Source: Bryobacter aggregatus MPL3 (lineage in GTDB: Bacteria > Acidobacteriota > Terriglobia > Bryobacterales > Bryobacteraceae). Taken from it: a stretch of DNA of 64,000 nucleotides. The stretch covers positions 186,001 through 250,000 of the forward strand of contig NZ_JNIF01000004.1 of the NCBI RefSeq assembly GCF_000702445.1, read 5' to 3'. Within the stretch, counting starts at the first letter, position 1. Every line of letters starts with the position of its first letter. Positions 9,882 through 19,395 of the stretch are shown here, piece by piece. The position numbers and the translations under genes were made by a program. The notes beneath the pieces were generated by a model. That model saw only the letters and a program-made list of their open reading frames with translations, was not told the DNA's origin and did no database searches.

Positions 9882-10603
9882 TGTTTGTTTTGGGTTTGCG
9901 CGACGAGATTAGCCGCACGAAGGAGCGACTCAAAGGTGCCAGCGTCGGTCCACCAGCCATCGAGAAAGTCGTAGGTCATCGTGCCTTCGCGAATATAGAA
10001 GTTGTTGACGTCGGTGATTTCCAGCTCGTTGCGATCGCTCGGAATCAGGCGGTTCACCTTGTCAAACACGCTGCCGTCGTACATATAGATTCCGGTGACG
10101 GCGTAGTTCGATTTCGGGCGCACTGGTTTCTCTTCGATGCCGACAATCTTGTCGCCACGCATCTCGGCCACGCCAAAGCGTTCGGCGTCCTGCACCTCTT
10201 TCAGCAGGATCTTGGCGCCCTTCTCCTGCTTGCGAAACGCATCGGCGGCGGCGCGAATGTCCTTCTCGATGATGTTATCGCCGAGAATCACGCAGATCTT
10301 GTCGCCATCGGCAAAGTGCTCAGCCAGGCTGAGCGCATCGGCAATCCCGCCTTCGCCATCTTGGTAGGCATAGTTCAGGTGTTTCAATCCGAAGTCTTTT
10401 CCGTTGCCTAAAAGGCGCAGAAAATCTCCGGAACTCCGTCCACCTGTAACCACCATGATCTCGTCGATGCCCGCTGCCACCAGCGTTTGCACCGGGTAGT
10501 AGATCATCGGCTTGTCATAGATGGGCATCAGGTGCTTGTTGGTGACTTTGGTGAGCGGGAACAATCGGCTGCCCGTGCCGCCCGCTAATACGACGCCCTT
10601 CAT
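9878..10603 (-). CDS. rfbA: glucose-1-phosphate thymidylyltransferase
   Basis: A 241-residue nucleotidyltransferase with the N-terminal GGTGSRLFPLT loop, KPMIYYPVQTL, a GDNIIEKDI metal site and IEEKPVRPKSNYAV. It makes dTDP-glucose from glucose-1-phosphate and dTTP. It is about 50 residues shorter than classical RmlA at the C-terminus, where the regulatory domain normally sits; such short forms are known. It is the first gene of the operon and lies only 19 bp from the divergent lipase-like gene. Confidence 0.93.
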   Translation of the reverse strand: MKGVVLAGGTGSRLFPLTKVTNKHLMPIYDKPMIYYPVQTLVAAGIDEIMVVTGGRSSGDFLRLLGNGKDFGLKHLNYAYQDGEGGIADALSLAEHFADGDKICVILGDNIIEKDIRAAADAFRKQEKGAKILLKEVQDAERFGVAEMRGDKIVGIEEKPVRPKSNYAVTGIYMYDGSVFDKVNRLIPSDRNELEITDVNNFYIREGTMTYDFLDGWWTDAGTFESLLRAANLVAQTQNKQ

Positions 10604-10622
10604 TTCCGTTCCATTATAAGGG

Positions 10623-12335
10623 ATGCCCTTTCTGCTCTTACTGCTCGTTTCGATTTCTCTTCACGGACAGTCCATCCTCTCTGTCTCCCCCTCAGGCAAT
10701 GGCGCCGGTTTGGAGCCACTCATTCGTGTCCAGTTTTCTGGTCCGATCGATCCCAACACGCTGCGGGATCGCATCTCGATCGAATGGGGAGAACCCCAGC
10801 AGACCGCCGGCTTTAGTACCTACCCCACTGGCTACCGGATGCCGATTAATCAGGTGGCTTGGGATCCGGCAACGAACACGGCCTACGTGAAACCAGACGA
10901 AGCACTCGAGCACGATCGCAATTACACCGTACACATATCGAACTTCCTCACGGACCATGTCACCCACTTCCACACAAAGAATGTTACGTCGACGATCCTG
11001 GCTCGGGATCTTGGTCCTGCCGGTTCGCTGCGCCCGCTCTCGAATGGAATCATCGATCTCAACGAAGTGCAGTCCATCTCGCTCCTCAACCAGACCAGTG
11101 CTGATGAGAAGGCCACGCTCTCCGAGACTGCCTTCCCGGTGCCGCCTGCATTTCTGAGTACGCTCGGGCTCCGGCGCATGGCCTTCTTCCGCTATGAGAG
11201 TCCCCGGGGAGACACCGTAGATGTCCATGCCTGGATTCCCAATTCCCCTGCGCCGCGGGGAGGTTATCCGGTTGTTTTGGTGGGACACGGACTGACGGAC
11301 CATCGCTTTTCCGGACCCACCATCATTGCTTCTTCCGTGATTGCCAAATCTGTCGTCCTGTCGATCAATGCTGTTGGCCATGGTTATGGGCCTGCTTCGA
11401 AGATCCGTTTTGACACAAAGAGTGGCGAAACGATTCTTCTCCCTGCTGCGGGGCGGGGAATCGACCTCAATCACGATCAGGTGATCGCTCCCGGCGAAGG
11501 CTGCATCGTGATGACAGGGGAGCTGCCGGACTTCATCGATCGCTGCTTGCGCGAGACCGCGCTCGACTATCGAAAGCTGGTGCGCGAGATCCAACAGGGC
11601 ATCGACCTTGATGGGGACGGCACGAGCGATCTCGACCCGAACAAGATTCAATACATTGGCCAGTCCCTCGGTGCGATGTACGGGACGATCTTGCTCGCCA
11701 TCGAGCCTGGCATTGAAGCCGGAGTTCTCAATGTCGGGGGCGGCAGCACGATTGAGACGGCCCGCACCAGCACAGTCTTACGCCCCTTGTTGCAACAGTA
11801 TGTTGCCGCGGTTGCTCCTGCTCTTGCCGATCTTCCCGATCCTCTGACGGCCCGCTACCAACCCGCACAGTTGCTCACGGACCCCAGGAGTGGCCCCTAT
11901 CTCGAACTCCTCGATCGCCTTTCCACCGCTGGAACCGAAGCCGCGCCCGCCTCCTTTGCGCCCTTCCTCAAGCAGGCCACGCTCTATGGCAATCCGATCA
12001 AACGTGTTCTCTTCCAGTACGCGTTGGGAGATCAGTACGTAGCGAATTCTGCCAATGGTCAGCTCATCCGCGCGGCCTTTGAATATGATCTGGTCTCGCT
12101 CTACCGGCATGATCTTGCGAAGAAAGCGATTCCTTCTCTTCCCGGCGATCCGCACATCTTCCTGGTAGGTTTTGCTGATTTCTCGCAGCCTGGTTCCTTG
12201 TTGATCGCTTTAGCCAGCCTTGCCCAGGCAGGCGCGTTTCTGGATTCTGGCTTGCGTGAGGTTCCGGATGTCAATGCCATTGTGCGAGGCTACTTCGGCA
12301 CGAATCTATTTGAAGTTCCGTCTTTCATCCCATAA
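10623..12335 (+). CDS. secreted lipase-like alpha/beta hydrolase with Ig-like N-terminus
   Basis: A 570-residue protein with a short signal peptide (MPFLLLLLVSISLHGQ). An N-terminal Big_5-like region (SPSGNGAGLEPLIRVQFSGPID) leads into an alpha/beta-hydrolase: VVLVGHGLTDHRF as oxyanion strand and GQSLGAMYG as the nucleophile elbow. Two acidic DxDxD-like loops (DLNHDQ and DLDGDGTSDLD) could bind calcium. It resembles extracellular lipases of the bacterial virulence-factor-lipase type. Substrate unknown. Confidence 0.7.
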   Translation: MPFLLLLLVSISLHGQSILSVSPSGNGAGLEPLIRVQFSGPIDPNTLRDRISIEWGEPQQTAGFSTYPTGYRMPINQVAWDPATNTAYVKPDEALEHDRNYTVHISNFLTDHVTHFHTKNVTSTILARDLGPAGSLRPLSNGIIDLNEVQSISLLNQTSADEKATLSETAFPVPPAFLSTLGLRRMAFFRYESPRGDTVDVHAWIPNSPAPRGGYPVVLVGHGLTDHRFSGPTIIASSVIAKSVVLSINAVGHGYGPASKIRFDTKSGETILLPAAGRGIDLNHDQVIAPGEGCIVMTGELPDFIDRCLRETALDYRKLVREIQQGIDLDGDGTSDLDPNKIQYIGQSLGAMYGTILLAIEPGIEAGVLNVGGGSTIETARTSTVLRPLLQQYVAAVAPALADLPDPLTARYQPAQLLTDPRSGPYLELLDRLSTAGTEAAPASFAPFLKQATLYGNPIKRVLFQYALGDQYVANSANGQLIRAAFEYDLVSLYRHDLAKKAIPSLPGDPHIFLVGFADFSQPGSLLIALASLAQAGAFLDSGLREVPDVNAIVRGYFGTNLFEVPSFIP

Positions 12336-12362
12336 GATCGACGGAGAAAAGGACGGAACCAC

Positions 12363-12821
12363 ATGCTTCACATCCGGGAACTCTTCTCTTTTGGGTTGTT
12401 GCTAGCCGCAATTGGATTCTTTGCCTCACACTGGCAGGAGCTACCCAATCGGGTTCCAATTCATTACGGCATCTCAGGAGAGCCAGATCGATGGAGTAGT
12501 AAAGACTCGCTCTGGATTCTCCCGGTCGTTACGCTCGGTGCCTATCTGCTCCTCACGCTTTCGATTCGCTTTCCCTTCCTGATCAACTTGCCTTCTGGGG
12601 TCGACCGCGAGCAACCGGAAGTGAAAGCCATCCTGCCATCGATGATGGGCGTGTTGAAGCTTGCCTTGATGATGATTTTGGGCTACTTGATCTGGGCGTC
12701 CGTTCAGACAGCGATGGGACAAGCAAATGGACTCGGCCGGGCTTTCCTGCCCGTCTCTCTGCTCCTGATTGCCGTCCCAATCCTCTACTATTGGCGCCTA
12801 CTCAAGCCCTATCGGAAATAG
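12363..12821 (+). CDS. DUF1648 domain membrane protein
   Basis: A 152-residue integral membrane protein with four predicted hydrophobic segments. The DUF1648 signature LPNRVPIHYGISGEPDRW follows the first segment. The family occurs beside regulators and in SdpI-like immunity proteins, but its function is generally unknown. Its last 20 bases overlap the end of the converging gene at 12802-13170. Confidence 0.8.
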   Translation: MLHIRELFSFGLLLAAIGFFASHWQELPNRVPIHYGISGEPDRWSSKDSLWILPVVTLGAYLLLTLSIRFPFLINLPSGVDREQPEVKAILPSMMGVLKLALMMILGYLIWASVQTAMGQANGLGRAFLPVSLLLIAVPILYYWRLLKPYRK

Positions 12822-13170
12822 CGGCAATGAGCAAAACGCCAACTGCATAGGCCGTGAGATCAAACATACTGAAGCTTGTTCCCACGGCGCGTCCGATGAG
12901 TTGCCAACCCAAAGCCGGACTCTGAACCCAAGCAGCTGGAAGACCAGTCAACTGAAAGCACTCGATTGCAGTCATCAGACTCATGGAGCAGAGTGCATTG
13001 GGCCAGACGCCCAGGCGGAAGCAAGCGCCCAGCAGCAGAAACACCATCGCTGCATAGAGCGCATCTCCAAGATACTTATCCCAAAGCACCCAACCGATTG
13101 GCATCACGCGCGAGAACAGACCGAGAGCAACAACCCCCAGGATCCATCCCAACTTCAGCCTTTGAGCCAA
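12802..13170 (-). CDS. DUF2809 family membrane protein
   Basis: A 122-residue protein with about four membrane segments. The pattern LFSRVMPIGWVLWDKYLGDALYAAMVF matches DUF2809, a small membrane family of unknown function. It overlaps the preceding plus-strand gene tail-to-tail by 20 bp and the upstream esterase start region by 16 bp, so it is probably expressed with the esterase gene 13155-14294. Confidence 0.75.
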   Translation of the reverse strand: MAQRLKLGWILGVVALGLFSRVMPIGWVLWDKYLGDALYAAMVFLLLGACFRLGVWPNALCSMSLMTAIECFQLTGLPAAWVQSPALGWQLIGRAVGTSFSMFDLTAYAVGVLLIAAISDRA

Positions 13171-14294
13171 CGGTCGAACCAGGCAAAGGCGTCCTTCTGC
13201 ATCGGGGCATCAAACTTGTGAGGCCCATCGTAGAAGTTCGCCTTGTAGTGATCCGATGCACCTGCCTTCCGGTAGACCTCGCGAAGAATGCGATCGGCGT
13301 GTTCCATCTCCGAAAGTGTGAAGAGCTCGTCCTGGCGGTTGTTGAGCACCAGAATCGGATTCGGCGCCCCGAGTCCTAGGATCTCCGGGTAGTCGAGTTC
13401 TTTGGGGAGGCCAGGTACATAACACATCCAGGTATGCGTATAGCTTTTCTGCAGAACGTAGTCGGCCCAGGTTGTCATCATGCCGGCGCAGCACGAGCAA
13501 CGAATCCGCTCGTCTGCTCCAGTCAGCATGACAGTGCGCAGCCCTCCGCCTGAGAGGCCAGCGCAACCCAGCCGCGTCGCATCCACATCGGGTCGCGAGG
13601 CGAGATAGTCCAGCGCCCGCTGATCATCAGAGACAAAGACTCCAGGCCACGTCATACCCGCGCTGAACAAACTCTTGGCAATCAGATGCTCGTGAGCTCC
13701 GGCGAATTGATTGTATTTCTGGATCTCTTCAGGGGACTCTGGATTCTCCTCCACAAGATTGTTTCGGATCTTGCCGGGAAGATCCGCGAGCCGCATCCGC
13801 CGGCTTCCGAACGTAAAGGTATCGTGCACCAGCACAACATAGCCACGGCGTGCGAGTTCATTCGCCCAAGCCAGACCGCCATAGTAATGATTCTGATGCT
13901 GGATCATCAAGGGATGCGGGTCCTTCGACATCCGCGTAATCTTACGCAGGCCGAAATACTTATTGCCGCCATGATCATGAAGCGCAACCACGCCCGGAAG
14001 CTTACCAGTGGCTTTGGCAGGCTTTAAGATAAGCGCTTCCGTCGGCGGGCCATAGGGCAACTGCCAGTGCAGATGTTCGATCGCGAGCCCGTCGAACTCA
14101 AGGCGGTGCTGCACCACGGCGATAGGAGGCGGCGATGCTGCGGGCCCTAAAAGCAGCTCGCGATAGCGAGCCCGCGCCACTGGCCTCCACGACTCGACAT
14201 TCTGAAAGATAGGCTGACGGAAAGAGAGCCGTGGTGGATCGGGCAGCGATGCGGCTGCCCAGTCTCCGTATGCGCCAAGCATATTGAGTGTCAT
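13155..14294 (-). CDS. alpha/beta hydrolase, dienelactone-hydrolase / acetylxylan-esterase-like
   Basis: A 379-residue protein without an obvious signal peptide. The hydrolase core has PGVVALHDHGGNKYFG (oxyanion hole), GLSGGG as nucleophile elbow (about residue 243), LVLNNRQDELFT as acid region and YDGPHKFDAP with the likely catalytic His. The overall pattern is the same as in the abhydrolase-7-type secreted esterases found in multiple copies in Solibacter relatives. It is followed by the DUF2809 gene with a 16-bp overlap. Confidence 0.8.
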   Translation of the reverse strand: MTLNMLGAYGDWAAASLPDPPRLSFRQPIFQNVESWRPVARARYRELLLGPAASPPPIAVVQHRLEFDGLAIEHLHWQLPYGPPTEALILKPAKATGKLPGVVALHDHGGNKYFGLRKITRMSKDPHPLMIQHQNHYYGGLAWANELARRGYVVLVHDTFTFGSRRMRLADLPGKIRNNLVEENPESPEEIQKYNQFAGAHEHLIAKSLFSAGMTWPGVFVSDDQRALDYLASRPDVDATRLGCAGLSGGGLRTVMLTGADERIRCSCCAGMMTTWADYVLQKSYTHTWMCYVPGLPKELDYPEILGLGAPNPILVLNNRQDELFTLSEMEHADRILREVYRKAGASDHYKANFYDGPHKFDAPMQKDAFAWFDRWLKG

Positions 14295-14299
14295 GATCT

Positions 14300-15172
14300 T
14301 TAGTCGTCGCTAAAGATACTACCAATCGCACCCAACGGATTGCCTTGGTCGCCACCCGACGCGGATCGTGAGCCGCCGAGTTCGCGGCGCATCTTCTCGA
14401 GAGTCATCGATTGGATGATCGCCCGTCCAGGGCCTGTCAGTGTGGCGAGGAACAATCCCTCGCCGCCAAAGATGGCGGTCTTGATCCCACCAGCCAACTG
14501 AATGTCATAGTTCACGCTTTCTTCAAACGCGACAATGCAGCCGGTGTCCACCTGCAGCGTCTCACCCGGCCCCAGTTGGAAGTCGACAAAGTCGCCGCCC
14601 CCGTGAATAAAGGCCAGGCCCGGTCCAGTTAATTTCTCAAGAATAAAACCTTCTCCGCCAAAGAAGCCCGAGCCTAGTTTCTTGACGAGTGCGATGTTCA
14701 GTTGGACGGTGGTCTGCGCGCAGACGAAGCTTTCCCGCTGCACCAGAATCGATTCCCCTGCTTTCAGGTCGAAGGCTTGCACCTTCCCCGGATAGCTGCC
14801 GGCGAAGCCTACTTCTCCGTTGCCATTCGAGCGGAAGTAGGTCATGAACAGACTTTCGCCCATCAGCTTGCGTTTGACCGCGCCCCAGATCTTCGAGCCG
14901 ATGCTGTTGCCTTGCATCTTGGTTTCCCAATGCACATTCGCAGTTTTGTAGACCATTCTGCCGGCCTCCGCGTAAAGCTCCTGACCGGACTTCAGATGGC
15001 ATCGAATCACCTGGAGGTTGTCGCCTTGAATCGCATAGTTGAGGGGCTCCTGAGAGAAGCTCCCGGGTGTGCTAAAGCTGGTAGGAATTGGTCCCGCCAT
15101 CGCGTTCCCGCATTTCGGGCAAAATCTCGCCGCATCCTCAATTTGTGCTCCGCAGTTTGTACAAAAGGCCAT
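14300..15172 (-). CDS. zinc-ribbon plus AIM24 (TIGR00266) family protein
   Basis: A 290-residue protein. Residues 4-22 form a zinc ribbon (CTNCGAQ...CPKCGN). Residues about 45-270 match the AIM24/TIGR00266 beta-helix family: CHLKSGQELYAEAGRMVY, GSKIWGAVKRKLMGESLFMTYF and repeated GGEGLFLATLTGPG motifs. The family is widespread and of unknown function, perhaps trimeric and membrane-associated. Its start is only 5 bp from the start of the divergent gene at 15178. Confidence 0.9.
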   Translation of the reverse strand: MAFCTNCGAQIEDAARFCPKCGNAMAGPIPTSFSTPGSFSQEPLNYAIQGDNLQVIRCHLKSGQELYAEAGRMVYKTANVHWETKMQGNSIGSKIWGAVKRKLMGESLFMTYFRSNGNGEVGFAGSYPGKVQAFDLKAGESILVQRESFVCAQTTVQLNIALVKKLGSGFFGGEGFILEKLTGPGLAFIHGGGDFVDFQLGPGETLQVDTGCIVAFEESVNYDIQLAGGIKTAIFGGEGLFLATLTGPGRAIIQSMTLEKMRRELGGSRSASGGDQGNPLGAIGSIFSDD

Positions 15173-15177
15173 ACAGA

Positions 15178-18132
15178 ATGAATCCTACTAGAAGTACGTT
15201 GCAGCTGGCTTTAAAAGTTCCCCTCTTGTGTGCTCTGCTTGCCAGTGCTCTGTCCGGCAGAAGTTCTAAAGACATCTGCGGTACTTATCCGGAGCGGGCA
15301 AAGGAAGAACTGCTCCGCGCCAAGCTCAATGTCGAGCGCCGTCAACTCGAGTCTGCCCTTCGCAAGATGACAGGGTTTGCGGCGACGGCTGAGCCGCGAG
15401 GCGCCGCGCGAGACATTGGCAATATTGCTGTTCTCGAGGAAGACGCTGGAATCATCAGCCGACGCAATCTGTTCAACCTGAATCAGATGCGATTGCGATT
15501 CATTCCATCTGCCGCCAGCTATCGCGTTGAGATGGCCGCGTCTGATTACAACGAGCAGGAACAGGTGCAAGGCCAGGTCCTGCAGGCGATGGACGACGAT
15601 GACACCCGTCTCTTGGACCTCAACTTTTCCTTTCCCTACTTCGGGAAGAGCTACACAAGCGTCTTTGTGAATACGGATGGAAATCTGAGCTTCCTCGAAG
15701 GGGATGCCACCTCACGCGACCGTGGCTTGGGCCGGCTTCTCAGCGGCCTCCCTCGTATTGCTGCGCTCTTTGCGGATCTCGATGTCTCTCGTGCGGGCTC
15801 CATCAGTGTCTATCGTGCTGCCGACCGTTTCGTTGTCACCTGGTTTGCGGTTCCTGAGTATGCTGATTTCGGCATCGGGCCGCAAAACACCTTCCAGCTT
15901 CGCTTGTTCGCCAATGGCAGCATCGAGATTGCATACCAGGACATTCGTTCCACCGCAGCAGTTGTCGGCATTTCAAGCGGGGTCCTGGGGCAATCGAATG
16001 TGGTGAGTCTCAGTGCTTCTTCCGGTCTCAGTTTTACGGGTTCGATTGCGGAACGTTTCACGGCGCTGGAAGAGCTGGATACCGTCTCGGCGGCGCAACG
16101 GTTCTATGAGACCCACGAAGACTCCTACGATTACCTCGTCTTCTATAACGCGCTCGGCATCAATGCTGGCTCTGGCGTGGTTGCTTATGAAGTCACAACT
16201 CGCAACCACCGCACAGGCTATGGCGACCTGCTGGTGGATGTGGGGGCCGACTATGGCAGCCCAAGCCGCCTGCAGGCCATTCTCAACATGGGACCGCTCT
16301 CACAATATCCAACCGACCCCAATGGGATTCTGCCGGCGCGGTTCAGTTCGAGAGACACGCCCGTGACGGTCTTAGCTCATGAAGCGGGCCATCTTTTCCT
16401 TGCCTTTGCGAGTGTGCGCGACCCCAACAATCCCTCCTCCTTCCCCATGCTGGGGCGTCAGTCCGCGCATTGGAGCTTCACCTTCAACAGCGAAGCAAGT
16501 CTTCTCGAAGGAGAACGCATTCTGGACAAAGGTCCCGGCGTCTCGCCCCGTTTTGAAACCATTGCGGTGACCGAACAATACTCTCCTTTGGACCAATACT
16601 TGATGGGCTTCCGTCCGAAACAAGAAGTGCCCCCTCTGTTTTATGTGGCGAACTCTGGAATCAGCACGATTGTGCCCCCGGCCCCCCAGGTTGGCCGTAG
16701 TTTTGATGGTGTTCGTCGCGATGTGAGTGTCGATGAGGTCATTGCCGAAGTTGGCCGCCGCACTCCAGACGATACTGTGAGTCAGCGCAAATTCCGCTTT
16801 GGCTTTGTCCTCATTGTTCCCCAAGGCTTTACCATCGATGCCTCCTGGCTCACACAACTCGAAAACTACCGCAGCCACTTTGAGAACTTCTACGCAAAAG
16901 CCTCGGGGCAGCGCGCCACTGCGGACGCTTCTTTGAAGAAGAGCGTTCAAATGAGTCTTTGGCCGGCTGCTGGCGTGGTGCTGGGCCAAACGAGCAAAGC
17001 CAGAATCCGGCTTGCGGCAGCCGCAGACACGGCGCGTCTTTTCACGTTGCGCTCTCGCAGTGGTCTTGTGGGAATTCCGGCATCCCTCTCGATCGCAGCG
17101 GGCCAAACAGAGGCCGAGTTTGCGGTCCAAGGGCTTGCGGAGGGAGTCGACATCATGGATGCAGTGCCTGCGGATGCAAACTACGAAGCGACCGAGGCGC
17201 GGGTCCAGATTCTGGCCGCCGCCAAAGATCTAACGCTCGAAGTAGTGAGCGGAGACGCGCAGATCGCAAGCACAGGGCCTCTGCCGGAACCCATTGTTCT
17301 GAAGCTGACTGACCTCAACCGGCTCCCCTATCCAGGCGTCCAAGTGGTGGCGAAGCTGGAGGGTGCTGGCAGCGTAGAGCCTGCCACGGCGATCACCGAC
17401 GTAGAGGGTGTGGTTCGCTTCCGCTGGACTCCTGCGGCTCCTCCTCGTAACAGGCTCCAGTTCACGCTCGACGGTGTGGCGAGCTCAGAGCTTTCCGCCA
17501 CCGTCACCGCGCTGGGGAAGCCTTTCTTGCTGAGTACGGCTGTGGGCAATGCTGCTTCCTTTGCGGCGGGCCTCACTCCTCGAAGCCTTCAGACGATATT
17601 TGGCGCGAACCTCGCGGGAGGGGCGACGGTTGTTGCTCCTTTTCCATGGCCGGGCCGGATCAACGATGTTGAGGTGTTGGTGAATGGCCGTCCTCAGCCG
17701 CTGATCTATGTCAGCGATAGTCAGATCAACTTCTACCTTGCGGATGCGATCAGTGGTACTGATGCTGGCCTCACCGTCAACACTGCGCTCGGTTCGAGTG
17801 GGGAACTGCGAGTGCCGCTTGCAGAGTTGCAGCCTGGCATCTTTTTCAATCCCAGTACGGGGGAGGGAGCCATCCGCAAAGGCACAGGGTATCTCGAGAT
17901 CTATGCAACCGGACTCGGTCCTGTCGAGCCCCGCGAAGGGCTGCAGTATGTCACCTCTCCTGTGGAAGTTACGATCAACGGCGCGAAGGTGGAAGTATTC
18001 TATGCGGGACTGGCGCCCGGCTATGTCGGCCTCTATCAAGTCAATGCCGTGCTTCCCGCCGCAGCGGCAATGGGCGCGAAGGTGCAGCTTCAGGTTCGAG
18101 GTATTCCAAGCAATGAGGTGAAGCTGCCCTAA
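15178..18132 (+). CDS. secreted zinc-protease-like protein with Solibacter TIGR03437 C-terminal domain
   Basis: A 984-residue secreted protein. The ATG at 15178 is preferred because it places a signal-like hydrophobic stretch (LKVPLLCALLASALSG) at the N-terminus; 30 further in-frame residues upstream overlap the neighbouring gene. A zinc-protease-like HEAGH motif is at residues 401-405. Ig-like segments follow. The last ~200 residues (NAASFAAGLTPRSLQTIFGANL ... IYATGLGPVEP ... VNAVLPAA) match TIGR03437, a domain characteristic of Solibacter-type Acidobacteria. Probably an extracellular protein; activity unknown. Confidence 0.8.
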   Translation: MNPTRSTLQLALKVPLLCALLASALSGRSSKDICGTYPERAKEELLRAKLNVERRQLESALRKMTGFAATAEPRGAARDIGNIAVLEEDAGIISRRNLFNLNQMRLRFIPSAASYRVEMAASDYNEQEQVQGQVLQAMDDDDTRLLDLNFSFPYFGKSYTSVFVNTDGNLSFLEGDATSRDRGLGRLLSGLPRIAALFADLDVSRAGSISVYRAADRFVVTWFAVPEYADFGIGPQNTFQLRLFANGSIEIAYQDIRSTAAVVGISSGVLGQSNVVSLSASSGLSFTGSIAERFTALEELDTVSAAQRFYETHEDSYDYLVFYNALGINAGSGVVAYEVTTRNHRTGYGDLLVDVGADYGSPSRLQAILNMGPLSQYPTDPNGILPARFSSRDTPVTVLAHEAGHLFLAFASVRDPNNPSSFPMLGRQSAHWSFTFNSEASLLEGERILDKGPGVSPRFETIAVTEQYSPLDQYLMGFRPKQEVPPLFYVANSGISTIVPPAPQVGRSFDGVRRDVSVDEVIAEVGRRTPDDTVSQRKFRFGFVLIVPQGFTIDASWLTQLENYRSHFENFYAKASGQRATADASLKKSVQMSLWPAAGVVLGQTSKARIRLAAAADTARLFTLRSRSGLVGIPASLSIAAGQTEAEFAVQGLAEGVDIMDAVPADANYEATEARVQILAAAKDLTLEVVSGDAQIASTGPLPEPIVLKLTDLNRLPYPGVQVVAKLEGAGSVEPATAITDVEGVVRFRWTPAAPPRNRLQFTLDGVASSELSATVTALGKPFLLSTAVGNAASFAAGLTPRSLQTIFGANLAGGATVVAPFPWPGRINDVEVLVNGRPQPLIYVSDSQINFYLADAISGTDAGLTVNTALGSSGELRVPLAELQPGIFFNPSTGEGAIRKGTGYLEIYATGLGPVEPREGLQYVTSPVEVTINGAKVEVFYAGLAPGYVGLYQVNAVLPAAAAMGAKVQLQVRGIPSNEVKLP

Positions 18133-18344
18133 GAGACTGTCACTACTTTGAGATGTTTTCGGCTGGCCTCATCGCCCGAAGCCCGCAAGCAATATCGATC
18201 GGATGTGAGCGATGCAGAATGAGTCTTCGGTTGATGGGCGCAGCGGAGCTTGGATCTGCGAGAGGGATGCAACGGGCTTCGCTGCATCGTGAGGTCCGAA
18301 TCGGGTACATAGCTAACACTTTTGGCTGGGGGGCGAAGCGCCTG

Positions 18345-18980
18345 ATGGCCCGGAAAGAGACCCGTGTGAAGGAACAGCGAGAAGAGTTCATCGCGGATTG
18401 GTTGAAGCAGCAGTGAAATGTAAGGGAGCCTTGCGAGCGGTACGGGATCGCTCCGAAGACAGGCTATCAGTGGATAGAGCGGTTTCGGGAAGGCGGCAAG
18501 CCGCGGCTGGTGGACCGGTTCAGGGCGAGGCTCGAGCAGAGCGCAAAGACGAGTGCCGCGCTCCGGAGCACTCGAAGCGGCGGCGGGGACAACCGCAGGC
18601 CATCGGCTGCGCCGATGGGGCATGTAGCTCAAGCGAACCAGCTTTGGTGCACAGATCTGAAGGGATGGGATCGCTGCGGCAACGGCGAGACGTGTTTTCC
18701 ATTGACCGTAGATGATGGGCGGAGCCGCTATCTTCTCTGTTTGACGGTGTGACCGCGAACGACAACACATGAGTGGCCGAAGCCATATTATGAGCGAGTA
18801 TGGCTTGTCGGAGGCGATGCGCCACGACAATGGACCACTCTTCATTACGCCCACGTTGGGCGGGCTTGGACCGCAGGCCGCGTGGCTGCAGGAACTGGGG
18901 ATCCAGATCGAGAGGATACGGCCTGGCAAGCCGCAGGACAACGGCCGGCTGGAGCGCTTATATGGAACCATCCAAAGCCG
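18345..18980 (+). pseudogene. decayed IS481-family transposase
   Basis: Fragments of an IS481-type DDE transposase in order but broken. The N-terminal ARKETRVKEQREEF is followed by a stop at 18417, then RYGIAPKTGYQWIERFREGG in the same frame, then a deletion, then ANQLWCTDLKGWDRCGNGET with PLTVDDGRSRYLLCL, and finally in another frame YGLSEAMRHDNGPLF...ERIRPGKPQDNGRLERL. The first catalytic Asp (CTDLKGW), second Asp (RHDNG) and Glu (NGRLERL) regions are all still recognisable. The stop, the frame change and the missing middle section show that it is inactive. The 18133-18344 stretch upstream holds no gene I can support. Confidence 0.8.
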
Positions 18981-19019
18981 AGGAGTAGGACCGTGCCCCA
19001 GTCGGTGTGTTGGCCGAGA

Positions 19020-19260
19020 GCATGTCGCTCGGACCAAACCGCAGTCGAGGCCGCTCAGCAACAGGGCATCGAACTGGAAGTCGTCAAGTTGCCGGAGTCC
19101 AAGAAGGGCTGTGCTCTGTTACTGCAGCGCTGAGTAGTCGAACGGAGTTGCGGCAGGCCCCGTTTCCGCCGTCTTGTGCGTGACTTGGAACGCCTTCCCC
19201 AAACGCACCTTCCTTTCGGGAGGCTGCTGGATGGTGCCAATCCCAGACGCGTATGGGGCT
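19020..19260 (+). pseudogene. IS5-family transposase C-terminal remnant
   Basis: The plus-strand reading ends GIELEVVKLPESKKGCALLL, an in-frame TGA (19131), then VVERSCGRPRFRRLVRDLER. This resembles the conserved C-terminus of IS5-type transposases (KGFVLLPRRWVVERSFAW...RFRRLxRDYE). It directly abuts the IS481 remnant and is truncated at its 5' side. Confidence 0.6.
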
Positions 19261-19329
19261 CTGTCACTTGTATTAGCAGCCACAAGGTGAGAGCGCTGAG
19301 GCAAGGAGAGGGCTTGTCCATGCGGCGGA

Positions 19330-19364
19330 GCTTCCTGAGGTTGTTCCGTCTCAGGAAGCGTTTT
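19330..19364 (+). terminator. hairpin with T run, terminator-like
   Basis: A perfect 10-bp stem (GCTTCCTGAG with CTCAGGAAGC), 10-base loop, then GTTTTG. It sits between the IS remnants and the 3' end of the converging matrixin gene. Confidence 0.5.
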
Positions 19365-19395
19365 GTATGCGGTTCAGAGTGGGTCAGTCCGCCCC

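Noticed and set aside
18129-19061. Minus-strand open frame of 310 codons
   Set aside because: It is antisense to the IS481 remnant and has no recognisable domain.
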